This document shows positions 1-5,294 of a DNA stretch of 6,461 bases, piece after piece. Every line of letters begins with the position of its first letter. Position 1 is the first letter of the stretch. The position numbers and the translations under genes are program-made. This DNA comes from an uncultured Porphyromonadaceae bacterium (GTDB lineage Bacteria > Bacteroidota > Bacteroidia > Bacteroidales > Muribaculaceae). The stretch is taken from assembly GCA_947175455.1 (NCBI GenBank), contig CAMWMW010000105.1, positions 1 to 6,461 of the forward strand. The letters are read 5' to 3'. Below the pieces are notes generated by a model. It had not been told where the DNA came from, searched no databases, and worked only from the letters and a program-made list of their open reading frames with translations.

Positions 1-647
1 TTTTTCTTGAGCTCCTTAAGTGCGGTTTCTAATTCGTTGCGGGTTTCGGCAGAGAATCTTCTGAGACGTATGTATCCAGTCTTGTCGTCGACCATGTAGG
101 CGGCATCGACGCTGTTGATCGGTATGTCTGCGCGGGTGATGGTGAAATCTATTGTGTCTGCTTTCCCTGCCGAACGTCTCAATACGCTGACATTCACCTT
201 GCTTCCTTTGGGTCCGCGGAGACGCTTCATTATATCGGTGTTGCGCATTTTTACTCCGGCGATTATCGAATCGTTTACCTTGAGAATGCGGTCGCCGGCA
301 AGAAGTCCGACTCTTTCAGAGGGACCGCCCGCAACGGTGGATATCACATAAAGGGTGTCCTGATTCATATTGAATGAAATGCCGATGCCGCTGAAATTTC
401 CGGCAAGCGGTTCATTGAGCTCTTTGGTTTCCTCCGGGTTCGAGTATGCTGAATGAGGGTCGAGTTCCTCAAGCATGCTGCGGATGGCGGTCTCCACGAG
501 TCTGTCTTCATTCACCGTATCGACATAGAACTGTGCCACAGCGGCTTCCGCCATTCTCAGTTTCTGGTTGGCGGGTATTTTGTTCTGGTTGGCAGCCAAT
601 GCCGTCAGCATCACGCCAAATCCGATTATGATAAGTAATTTCTTCAT
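1..647 (-). CDS. S41 family carboxyl-terminal processing protease with PDZ domain (3' end outside window)
   Basis: This is the N-terminal 215 residues of an exported serine protease of the CtpA/Prc type, which trims or degrades envelope proteins from their C-termini. The start MKKLLIIIGFGVMLTALAA is a typical signal peptide (residues 1-19). A helical region follows, containing the ELDPHSAY motif (61-68) usual in this family. A PDZ domain spans about 75-175, with SGIGISF (86-92) as the carboxylate-binding strand and GLLAGDRILKVN (114-125) as the conserved core. The beginning of the S41 catalytic fold, GYIRLRRFSAET, is at 191-202. The catalytic Ser/Lys pair would lie beyond the left edge, so activity cannot be judged. 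The start codon lies 12 bp after the coaD stop, preceded by an A-rich stretch and no Shine-Dalgarno, so co-transcription with coaD is likely. The family is confident; the substrate is unknown. Confidence 0.93.
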   Translation of the reverse strand, partial: MKKLLIIIGFGVMLTALAANQNKIPANQKLRMAEAAVAQFYVDTVNEDRLVETAIRSMLEELDPHSAYSNPEETKELNEPLAGNFSGIGISFNMNQDTLYVISTVAGGPSERVGLLAGDRILKVNDSIIAGVKMRNTDIMKRLRGPKGSKVNVSVLRRSAGKADTIDFTITRADIPINSVDAAYMVDDKTGYIRLRRFSAETRNELETALKELKK

Positions 648-659
648 CTCTTTTTTGTC

Positions 660-1100
660 TTAAGGAAGCAGGTGGCTGATATCGTGTCCGTTGTCTTCGA
701 GTTCTCTGACCATCGAACTTGATATGTAGGAGTGTTCGGGCAGAGAAAGCAGAAAAACAGTCTCTATGCCCAGCACTTTGTTGTTGACATCCGCGAGGTT
801 TCTCTCGTATTCGAAATCTGATATGTTTCTGACACCGCGCAATATGGCGCAGGCACCGGCGTTTTTTGCAAATTGTGCGGTCAGACCCGAATAAGCGGTG
901 ACTTCTACCGCCGGGTTGTCTTCAAATACCTTTTTTATGTCTCTGAATCTTTTGACAAAATCAGTGCCGGCAGGTTTATTTGCGTTGTTGCCTATTGCGA
1001 TTATTATCCTGTCAAATATGGCGAGACCGCGCTCCACAATGGATTTGTGTCCGATTGTGAAAGGATTGAAGGTACCCGGGAATACAGCTGTCTTTTCCAT
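660..1100 (-). CDS. coaD: Pantetheine-phosphate adenylyltransferase
   Basis: Cytoplasmic nucleotidyltransferase that joins 4'-phosphopantetheine and ATP to give dephospho-CoA and pyrophosphate, the penultimate step of coenzyme A synthesis. The 146-residue product is close to the usual 150-160. Visible signatures: the N-terminal PGTFNPFTIGH (8-18), with the T/HxGH-type nucleotide-binding motif ending in H18; ILRGVRNISDFEYE (86-99), the arginine-containing substrate and ATP loop; and YISSSMVREL (125-134), the C-terminal ISSS motif. All three are expected for CoaD and none is degraded. The gene begins 14 bp after the parE stop and ends 12 bp before the S41 protease start, so it is probably the middle gene of a three-gene transcript. 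No Shine-Dalgarno precedes the ATG, which is normal for Bacteroidetes. The family member is unambiguous. Confidence 0.97.
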   Translation of the reverse strand: MEKTAVFPGTFNPFTIGHKSIVERGLAIFDRIIIAIGNNANKPAGTDFVKRFRDIKKVFEDNPAVEVTAYSGLTAQFAKNAGACAILRGVRNISDFEYERNLADVNNKVLGIETVFLLSLPEHSYISSSMVRELEDNGHDISHLLP

Positions 1101-1114
1101 GTGCAGAAAAATTG

Positions 1115-3097
1115 TCAGATTTCAGAATCGTCTTCAATCACAAGATTGTCGATTATAAAATTCTGTCGTTCCATAGTGTTTTTGCCCATATAGAACTCAA
1201 GAAGTTTCTCGACGGCATCCTCTCTCTTGAGTTTCACTCTGTCAAGACGCATGTCGGGACCTATGAATTCTGCGAACTCCGCATCGTTTATCTCTCCAAG
1301 ACCTTTGAATCGGGTTATTTCCGCGTTGTTGCCGAATCGGGCAATCGCGGCTTCCCTCTCTTCATCGGTATAGCAATAGAACGTATCTTTCTCTCCTTCG
1401 GTTTCCTCTTTCCTTCGGTTTTTCTTTTTTGTGCGTCTCACGGCATTCTTGTCGCGGACGCGGAAGAGCGGTGTCTGAAGAATATATACATGCCCTTTCT
1501 TCACAAGGTCCGGGAAGAACATCAGGAAGAAGGTGATGATAAGCAGGCGTATATGCATTCCGTCGACATCGGCGTCTGTCGCGATTATGACTTTGTTGTA
1601 TCTGAGTCCTTCGATTCCCTCTTCGATATTGAGGGCAGCCTGAAGAAGATTGAACTCATCGTTTTTATAAACCACTTCCTGCGTCATGCCGTATGAGTTC
1701 AGCGGCTTTCCGCGCAGAGAGAATACAGCCTGGGTCTCGGCATTGCGCACTTTGGTGATTGTTCCGGAAGCCGAGTCTCCCTCGGTGATGAAAATCGCGG
1801 AGTCTTCCCGGCGGTCTTCCTTTGCCTTGGCTTTCAGCGGGTCGTTATAGTGCACTCTGCAGTCGCGGAGCTTGCGGTTGTGGAGGCTGACCTTCTTCGC
1901 TTTCTCTCTTGCGAGTTTCGCCACGCCTGCCATTGCCTTCCGTTCTTTCTCGCTTGAAGCTATCTTGCGGAGCATTATCTCCGCGATGTCGGGATTCCGG
2001 TGAAGATAGTCGTCAAGTTCTTTTTTGATGAAGTCTCCGATAAACTTGTTTACTGTCAGGGAACTTCCGGGAGCGACCTCCTTGCTTCCGAGTTTGGTCT
2101 TTGTCTGACTTTCGAACACCGGCTCCTGTATGCGCACCGAAACCGCCGCCACGAGACCGTTGCGTATGTCGGAGAATTCATATCCCTTGCCCGAAAACTC
2201 CTTTATGGTTCTTGTGACGTGTTCGCGGAAAGCGGTGAGGTGGGTTCCCCCCTGGGTTGTGTGCTGTCCGTTTACAAAGGAATAATACTCCTCTCCGTAT
2301 TGGTCGGTGTGGGTGAGAACAACCTCGATGTCCTCGCCGCTCAGGTGGATTATAGGGTAGAGGGGATCGTTGGTCATGTTTTCCCTGAGCAGGTCAAGCA
2401 GACCGTGACGGGAATAATATTTGCGTCCGTTATAGAAGAGCTGCAGTCCGGCGTTGAGATAGGTGTAGTTGTTGACCATTGTCTCGACGAATTCCTGATT
2501 GAACCGGTAGTTCTGGAAAAGCGTCGGGTCAGGAGTGAATCTGACAAGAGTGCCGTTGGGTTCGTCTGTCGGGACCGGTTCTGACTGGCTGATGAGATCT
2601 CCGCGTTCGAATTCGACTTCCACCTTCCTTCCGTCCCGGACACTTGCCACATGGCAATAGGTGGAAAGGGCGTTGACTGCCTTGAGACCGACACCGTTGA
2701 GACCGACAGATTTCTTGAAGTTCTTGTCATCGAATTTGCCGCCGGTGTTTATGTCGGATGCAACCTCTTTCACTTTACCCAGCGGGATGCCGCGTCCATA
2801 GTCGCGCACCGTGACTTCCCCCTCTTCTGTGAGGGTGATGTCAATGCGTTTTCCGGCACCCATGTTGAACTCATCTATGGAGTTGTCAACCACCTCTTTG
2901 ATAAGGACATATATGCCGTCGTCGGAGTGTGTTCCGTCTCCGAGCTTGCCGATATACATGCCGGGGCGCCTGCGGATATGCTCGTTCCATTTCAGAGTCT
3001 GGATGGCATTGTCATCGTAGGTTCCGGCATTTGATGATGCCGCGGTGGTGGGAGCTGTTTCCTCCCTCTCTTCTATTTCGAAAATATCGTTGTTCAT
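1115..3097 (-). CDS. parE: DNA topoisomerase IV subunit B (ParE), type IIA topoisomerase ATPase
   Basis: This is the ATPase/TOPRIM subunit that works with ParC to decatenate replicated chromosomes. The 660-residue protein has the full GyrB/ParE order. The GHKL ATPase has EVVDNSIDE (68-76, Mg-binding Asn72), DYGRGIP (99-105) and GLNGVGLKAVNALS (132-145). The transducer contains QTKTKLG (331-337). The TOPRIM domain has EGDSASG (439-445) and DADVDG (508-513). The C-terminal part has RFKGLGEI (596-603) and YMGKNTMERQNFIIDNL (636-652). I call ParE rather than GyrB because these tail sequences and DYGRGIPLGK match what I recall of Bacteroidetes topoisomerase IV B subunits. The N-terminal 30 residues are acidic and low complexity. 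A basic Lys/Arg-rich insertion sits at about 551-571. The start is fixed by the upstream promoter-like box only about 20 bp away. It is the first gene of the likely parE-coaD-protease unit. A gyrB paralogue elsewhere is assumed, not seen. Confidence 0.94.
   Translation of the reverse strand: MNNDIFEIEEREETAPTTAASSNAGTYDDNAIQTLKWNEHIRRRPGMYIGKLGDGTHSDDGIYVLIKEVVDNSIDEFNMGAGKRIDITLTEEGEVTVRDYGRGIPLGKVKEVASDINTGGKFDDKNFKKSVGLNGVGLKAVNALSTYCHVASVRDGRKVEVEFERGDLISQSEPVPTDEPNGTLVRFTPDPTLFQNYRFNQEFVETMVNNYTYLNAGLQLFYNGRKYYSRHGLLDLLRENMTNDPLYPIIHLSGEDIEVVLTHTDQYGEEYYSFVNGQHTTQGGTHLTAFREHVTRTIKEFSGKGYEFSDIRNGLVAAVSVRIQEPVFESQTKTKLGSKEVAPGSSLTVNKFIGDFIKKELDDYLHRNPDIAEIMLRKIASSEKERKAMAGVAKLAREKAKKVSLHNRKLRDCRVHYNDPLKAKAKEDRREDSAIFITEGDSASGTITKVRNAETQAVFSLRGKPLNSYGMTQEVVYKNDEFNLLQAALNIEEGIEGLRYNKVIIATDADVDGMHIRLLIITFFLMFFPDLVKKGHVYILQTPLFRVRDKNAVRRTKKKNRRKEETEGEKDTFYCYTDEEREAAIARFGNNAEITRFKGLGEINDAEFAEFIGPDMRLDRVKLKREDAVEKLLEFYMGKNTMERQNFIIDNLVIEDDSEI
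1394..1421. repeat. 11-bp direct repeat inside the basic insertion of parE
   Basis: The 11-mer TCCTTCGGTTT occurs at 1394-1404 and again at 1411-1421 (plus-strand reading), offset by 17 bp. It lies in the part of parE coding for the lysine/arginine/glutamate-rich insertion, ParE residues about 551-571. The offset is not a multiple of three, so the two copies are read in different frames. This suggests low-complexity sequence that grew by slippage or duplication rather than a repeated peptide. Confidence 0.6.
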
Positions 3098-3116
3098 AGG
3101 TAGGCTAATGTAATCA

Positions 3117-3124
3117 CAAAATTA
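3117..3124 (-). promoter_or_regulatory. Candidate Bacteroidetes -7 box of the parE promoter
   Basis: On the minus strand this reads TAATTTTG, a full match to the Bacteroidetes -7 consensus TAnnTTTG. It ends 19 bp before the parE ATG, which would give a leader of roughly a dozen bases. The matching -33 TTTG element is not clear at the usual spacing: that stretch is A/T-rich (TTTTTATATTA). It is the only promoter-like match I see upstream of the parE-coaD-protease block. Confidence 0.5.
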
Positions 3125-3146
3125 CAAAAAAAAACGATAATATAAA

Positions 3147-3157
3147 AATAAGTGCAA
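3147..3157 (-). repeat. Shared 11-mer TTGCACTTATT, copy upstream of parE
   Basis: The minus-strand sequence TTGCACTTATT lies 50 bp upstream of the parE start codon. An identical copy is found upstream of luxS at 3798-3808, in the same orientation. It may be a shared regulator site or a chance match; the two copies sit at different distances from their -7 boxes. Confidence 0.35.
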
Positions 3158-3242
3158 CCCTGTCAGTATTTTGTTATTTTATGCCGCCGGACATTTGCCG
3201 GACTCATTTTTGTGTGGCAGGGCAGGGAGGTTGAATTGTCTT

Positions 3243-3722
3243 TTACTCCGGATAGCTAAAATTCAGGTCGGATGCTGCAGAAAGCTGTCCGAGATAATTT
3301 CGGGCGGCTTTTTTTGCCCCGGCAAGATCCATGAAGGAATAGTTTCCGCAATCGCGTGGCGTGGCGCCCGGAATCTCTCCTTCGAATTCAGCGATGAAAC
3401 GCATTGTCTCCTGGATCAGCGGCAGGATGTCCCGGCTTTCATGATTCCCTGACATCAGAAGGTAATTTCCGGTGCAGCATCCCATCGGTCCCCAGTATAT
3501 CACCCGGTCTTTCCAGAGGGGGTGATTTCGCAGGAATGTCGCCGCGAGGTGCTCCATCGCATGGAGGGCTTGCGGGTCAAGCGCTTTTTCACGGTTAGGA
3601 CGCGTCATGCGGATGTCGAATGTGGTAATCACATCGCCTGAGGGGAGGGTGTCGCGTCTTGAAACGTATATTCCGGGTTCAAGTGTGAGGTGGTTTATGG
3701 TGAAGCTTGGGATTTTTTTCAT
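3243..3722 (-). CDS. luxS: S-ribosylhomocysteine lyase LuxS (AI-2 synthase)
   Basis: Cytoplasmic metalloenzyme that cleaves S-ribosylhomocysteine to homocysteine and 4,5-dihydroxy-2,3-pentanedione. It recycles the methyl cycle and makes the autoinducer-2 precursor. The protein is 159 residues, the normal length. Expected residues are present: S6 and H11 near the N-terminus, the HxxEH metal motif H54-A-M-E57-H58, the catalytic cysteine C82 in GPMGCCTG (78-85), and the third metal ligand C125 in DCGNY. The residue after C82 is another cysteine, where E. coli LuxS has arginine. The frame stays open far upstream, but I start at MKKIPSF because it aligns with known LuxS N-termini and lies just below a promoter-like box. 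The gene appears monocistronic or only loosely linked to parE. No pfs (SAH nucleosidase) gene, its pathway partner, is in the window. Confidence 0.96.
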   Translation of the reverse strand: MKKIPSFTINHLTLEPGIYVSRRDTLPSGDVITTFDIRMTRPNREKALDPQALHAMEHLAATFLRNHPLWKDRVIYWGPMGCCTGNYLLMSGNHESRDILPLIQETMRFIAEFEGEIPGATPRDCGNYSFMDLAGAKKAARNYLGQLSAASDLNFSYPE

Positions 3723-3741
3723 TGCAGTGGTTTTTAGAATG

Positions 3742-3749
3742 CAAAAATA
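3742..3749 (-). promoter_or_regulatory. Candidate Bacteroidetes -7 box of the luxS promoter
   Basis: The minus strand reads TATTTTTG, a full match to TAnnTTTG, ending 19 bp before the luxS ATG, the same distance as the box in front of parE. A TTTG lies upstream but only 12 bp away, shorter than the usual 19-21, so the -33 element is unsure. Confidence 0.5.
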
Positions 3750-3797
3750 ACGAAAAAAATTCAAACTCCGTGTAAGCTTTCGCGCTGCCAAGTCTGG

Positions 3798-3808
3798 AAT
3801 AAGTGCAA
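3798..3808 (-). repeat. Shared 11-mer TTGCACTTATT, copy upstream of luxS
   Basis: Second copy of the 11-mer described upstream of parE, here 76 bp before the luxS start and within the divergent luxS/porin control region. Same orientation relative to the downstream gene. Confidence 0.35.
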
Positions 3809-3914
3809 AATCCGATAAAGGGAAGATAACGTAGACAGAGGTGGCATTATTATTTTTAACATTCCTAAACAATTGACACTGCATGTGTGTTGTTCTGTTA
3901 AATACAATTCTACT
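3809..3914 (+). promoter_or_regulatory. Upstream region of the porin gene (promoter not resolved)
   Basis: This is the porin side of the 192-bp divergent region between luxS and the porin. TATTTTTA at 3851-3858 is one base off the Bacteroidetes -7 consensus and would give a leader of about 50 nt, but no TTTG is seen at the right distance upstream. TTGACA at 3873-3878 has no well-placed partner. No Shine-Dalgarno precedes the ATG at 3915. The promoter must lie here, but I cannot fix its position. Confidence 0.3.
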
Positions 3915-5294
3915 ATGAAACACATTATTCTGTCTATTGCTTTGTCGGGAATTGTCGTGCCTGTATGCGCGCAGACCGCAAAAGCCGGGACCGGTGCCGA
4001 AGATGAAGACACAAGTTCCAGGATCGAGTTCATCAAGACCGCGGATCATAAGGATGTCAAGGATATTCTGAAACATGACCGTCCAAGCGAGGTGTCGGCA
4101 ATACCTGTTCCGCATTTTGCCATACGCACTGCCGACAATAAATTCGTGATGACCATCGGCGGTCAGATCAATCCTATCATCGGCACGGATTTCGGCAATG
4201 ATCTCTACGAAGTCGATGGTGCCGGGATAGGATTCGTGACCGGAATGATACCAGTTCCGTCAGTGAACGGCAAACGCTCCGATTTCTATATAAATCCTCT
4301 GAATGCCAATATAGATTTTCAGGTCGTGGGTTTCGGAGGCACGAAGAATCAGGTGACAGGCTATCTGAAATTCGGAACGAATGGTGAGTCTACGGCAATA
4401 AAACTCAAGAATGCATATGTGTCGTGGATGGGAATATCCGCCGGTCTCAAAACCACGCTCTTCGAGGATGGCGAGGCAGCGTCTCCCCCTACCATCGATC
4501 CTCAGGGACCGAGCGGCATGATTTCCACAGCTTCATATGAAATAAGCTACATTTCTCAATCGTTCAAGGGGTTCAGGTTTGCCGTCTGTATGGATATTCC
4601 GACATATTATTCATCCAACGGTGTCTACCGAGGTCATGACTTCAAGACGTGGCGTGAGGAGGAGATAGAGGGTAAGCCTGTGGCAGACCCCGAGGCATAC
4701 AATCAGAATGTGCCTGATATTCCGATGTGGGTGGAATATGCCGCTTCCGATTACAACCGCATCCGTCTTTCCGGAATCATCCGTAATTTCTCATACCGGG
4801 ACATGCTTGAGGGGAAACGCCGTAATTCCGTAGGCTGGGGTCTGATGCTCAGCGGCAATCTGAATCCGGTGGAACCATTGATTCTTTATATGCAGGCGGC
4901 TTACGGAAAAGGCATAGGCAATTATCTGCAGGATATTGCCGGTCAGCCCCTGTCGTTTATTCCTGAGGATTCACAACCGGGTCATATGACACCGTCGCCG
5001 ATGATGGGAGTAACCCTTGGCGCAACATACAATATCGGTAAAAAATGGCAGGTCAACGCTGTTGTGTCCGAGTCAAGGATCTGGAGTGTCGGACCGTATG
5101 CCATTGCGGCTGCTGTATCGCCCGATAATATCAATAACTATAGATATGGCTTTTATGCGGCAGGCAATGTATTCTACAATATATCGTCATATCTTCAGGT
5201 CGGAATGGAATATCTTTATGGTCGCCGTGGAACGTGGAACGCCGGTACCGCCCACGACAACCGTCTGCAGATGCAATTCATGTTCACATTATGA
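3915..5294 (+). CDS. DcaP-like outer-membrane porin
   Basis: Predicted outer-membrane beta-barrel of 459 residues, probably a diffusion channel for small, perhaps anionic, solutes. MKHIILSIALSGIVVPVCA is a signal peptide with likely cleavage after A19. Residues 20-65 are charged and lack barrel character, and may be a short periplasmic N-terminal segment. From about residue 68 onward the protein alternates polar and aromatic residues in barrel-strand fashion (for example FVMTIGGQINPIIG at 77-90 and LQVGMEYLYGRR at 427-438). The segment DFYINPLNANIDFQVVG (123-139) resembles the conserved region of DcaP-type porins. The barrel ends QMQFMFTL, with Leu where many barrels have a terminal Phe. I chose the ATG at 3915 over an in-frame ATG at 3873 because only the former gives an N-terminal signal peptide. 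The porin class is fairly sure; the DcaP assignment and any substrate are inference. Confidence 0.8.
   Translation: MKHIILSIALSGIVVPVCAQTAKAGTGAEDEDTSSRIEFIKTADHKDVKDILKHDRPSEVSAIPVPHFAIRTADNKFVMTIGGQINPIIGTDFGNDLYEVDGAGIGFVTGMIPVPSVNGKRSDFYINPLNANIDFQVVGFGGTKNQVTGYLKFGTNGESTAIKLKNAYVSWMGISAGLKTTLFEDGEAASPPTIDPQGPSGMISTASYEISYISQSFKGFRFAVCMDIPTYYSSNGVYRGHDFKTWREEEIEGKPVADPEAYNQNVPDIPMWVEYAASDYNRIRLSGIIRNFSYRDMLEGKRRNSVGWGLMLSGNLNPVEPLILYMQAAYGKGIGNYLQDIAGQPLSFIPEDSQPGHMTPSPMMGVTLGATYNIGKKWQVNAVVSESRIWSVGPYAIAAAVSPDNINNYRYGFYAAGNVFYNISSYLQVGMEYLYGRRGTWNAGTAHDNRLQMQFMFTL
5289..5294. other. Tail-to-tail overlap of porin and MFS stop regions
   Basis: The six bases TTATGA contain the porin TGA stop (5292-5294, plus strand) and the complement of the MFS TAA stop (5289-5291, minus strand). 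No hairpin with a U-tract is seen just outside either stop, so the transcripts probably overlap within the opposite gene. Confidence 0.85.

Larger units (their letters stand above)
3098..3242 (-). other. Intergenic region between luxS and parE
   Basis: This 145-bp stretch lies downstream of luxS and upstream of parE, both on the minus strand. The half nearest parE is very AT-rich and carries the candidate parE promoter. The half nearest luxS contains two copies of GCCGGAC (3186-3192 and 3197-3203). These could form only a weak 4-bp CCGG stem with a 7-nt loop and no clear minus-strand U-tract, so I see no good luxS terminator. Readthrough from luxS into parE is therefore possible. Confidence 0.6.

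Noticed and set aside
1112..1696. Long plus-strand reading frames opposite parE (here and at 2000-2584)
   Set aside because: They are antisense to a fully conserved parE and show no recognisable domain; they are by-products of its codon use.
1115..3097. Calling this gene gyrB instead of parE
   Set aside because: The two share domains, but the C-terminal block (GEINDAEF, IGPDMRL, YMGKNTMERQNFI) and DYGRGIPLGK fit Bacteroidetes topoisomerase IV B better than gyrase B.
3186..3203. CCGG hairpin and GCCGGAC direct repeat as a luxS terminator
   Set aside because: The stem is only 4 bp with a 7-nt loop, and on the minus strand it is followed by ATAAAATAAC rather than a U-tract.
3873..3914. Earlier in-frame start for the porin at 3873
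   Set aside because: It would put 14 polar and cysteine-containing residues ahead of a clear signal peptide; the ATG at 3915 gives a proper N-terminal signal.
3963..3971. Porin as a lipoprotein through Cys18
   Set aside because: The residues before the cysteine (VPV) do not fit a lipobox, and VCA followed by Q fits ordinary signal peptidase cleavage.
3723..4115. Upstream extension of the luxS reading frame, giving a 290-residue protein
   Set aside because: The extra residues cross the luxS promoter-like box and the antisense of the porin signal-peptide region. LuxS homologues start at MKKIPSF or the equivalent, and the 159-residue form has the normal length.
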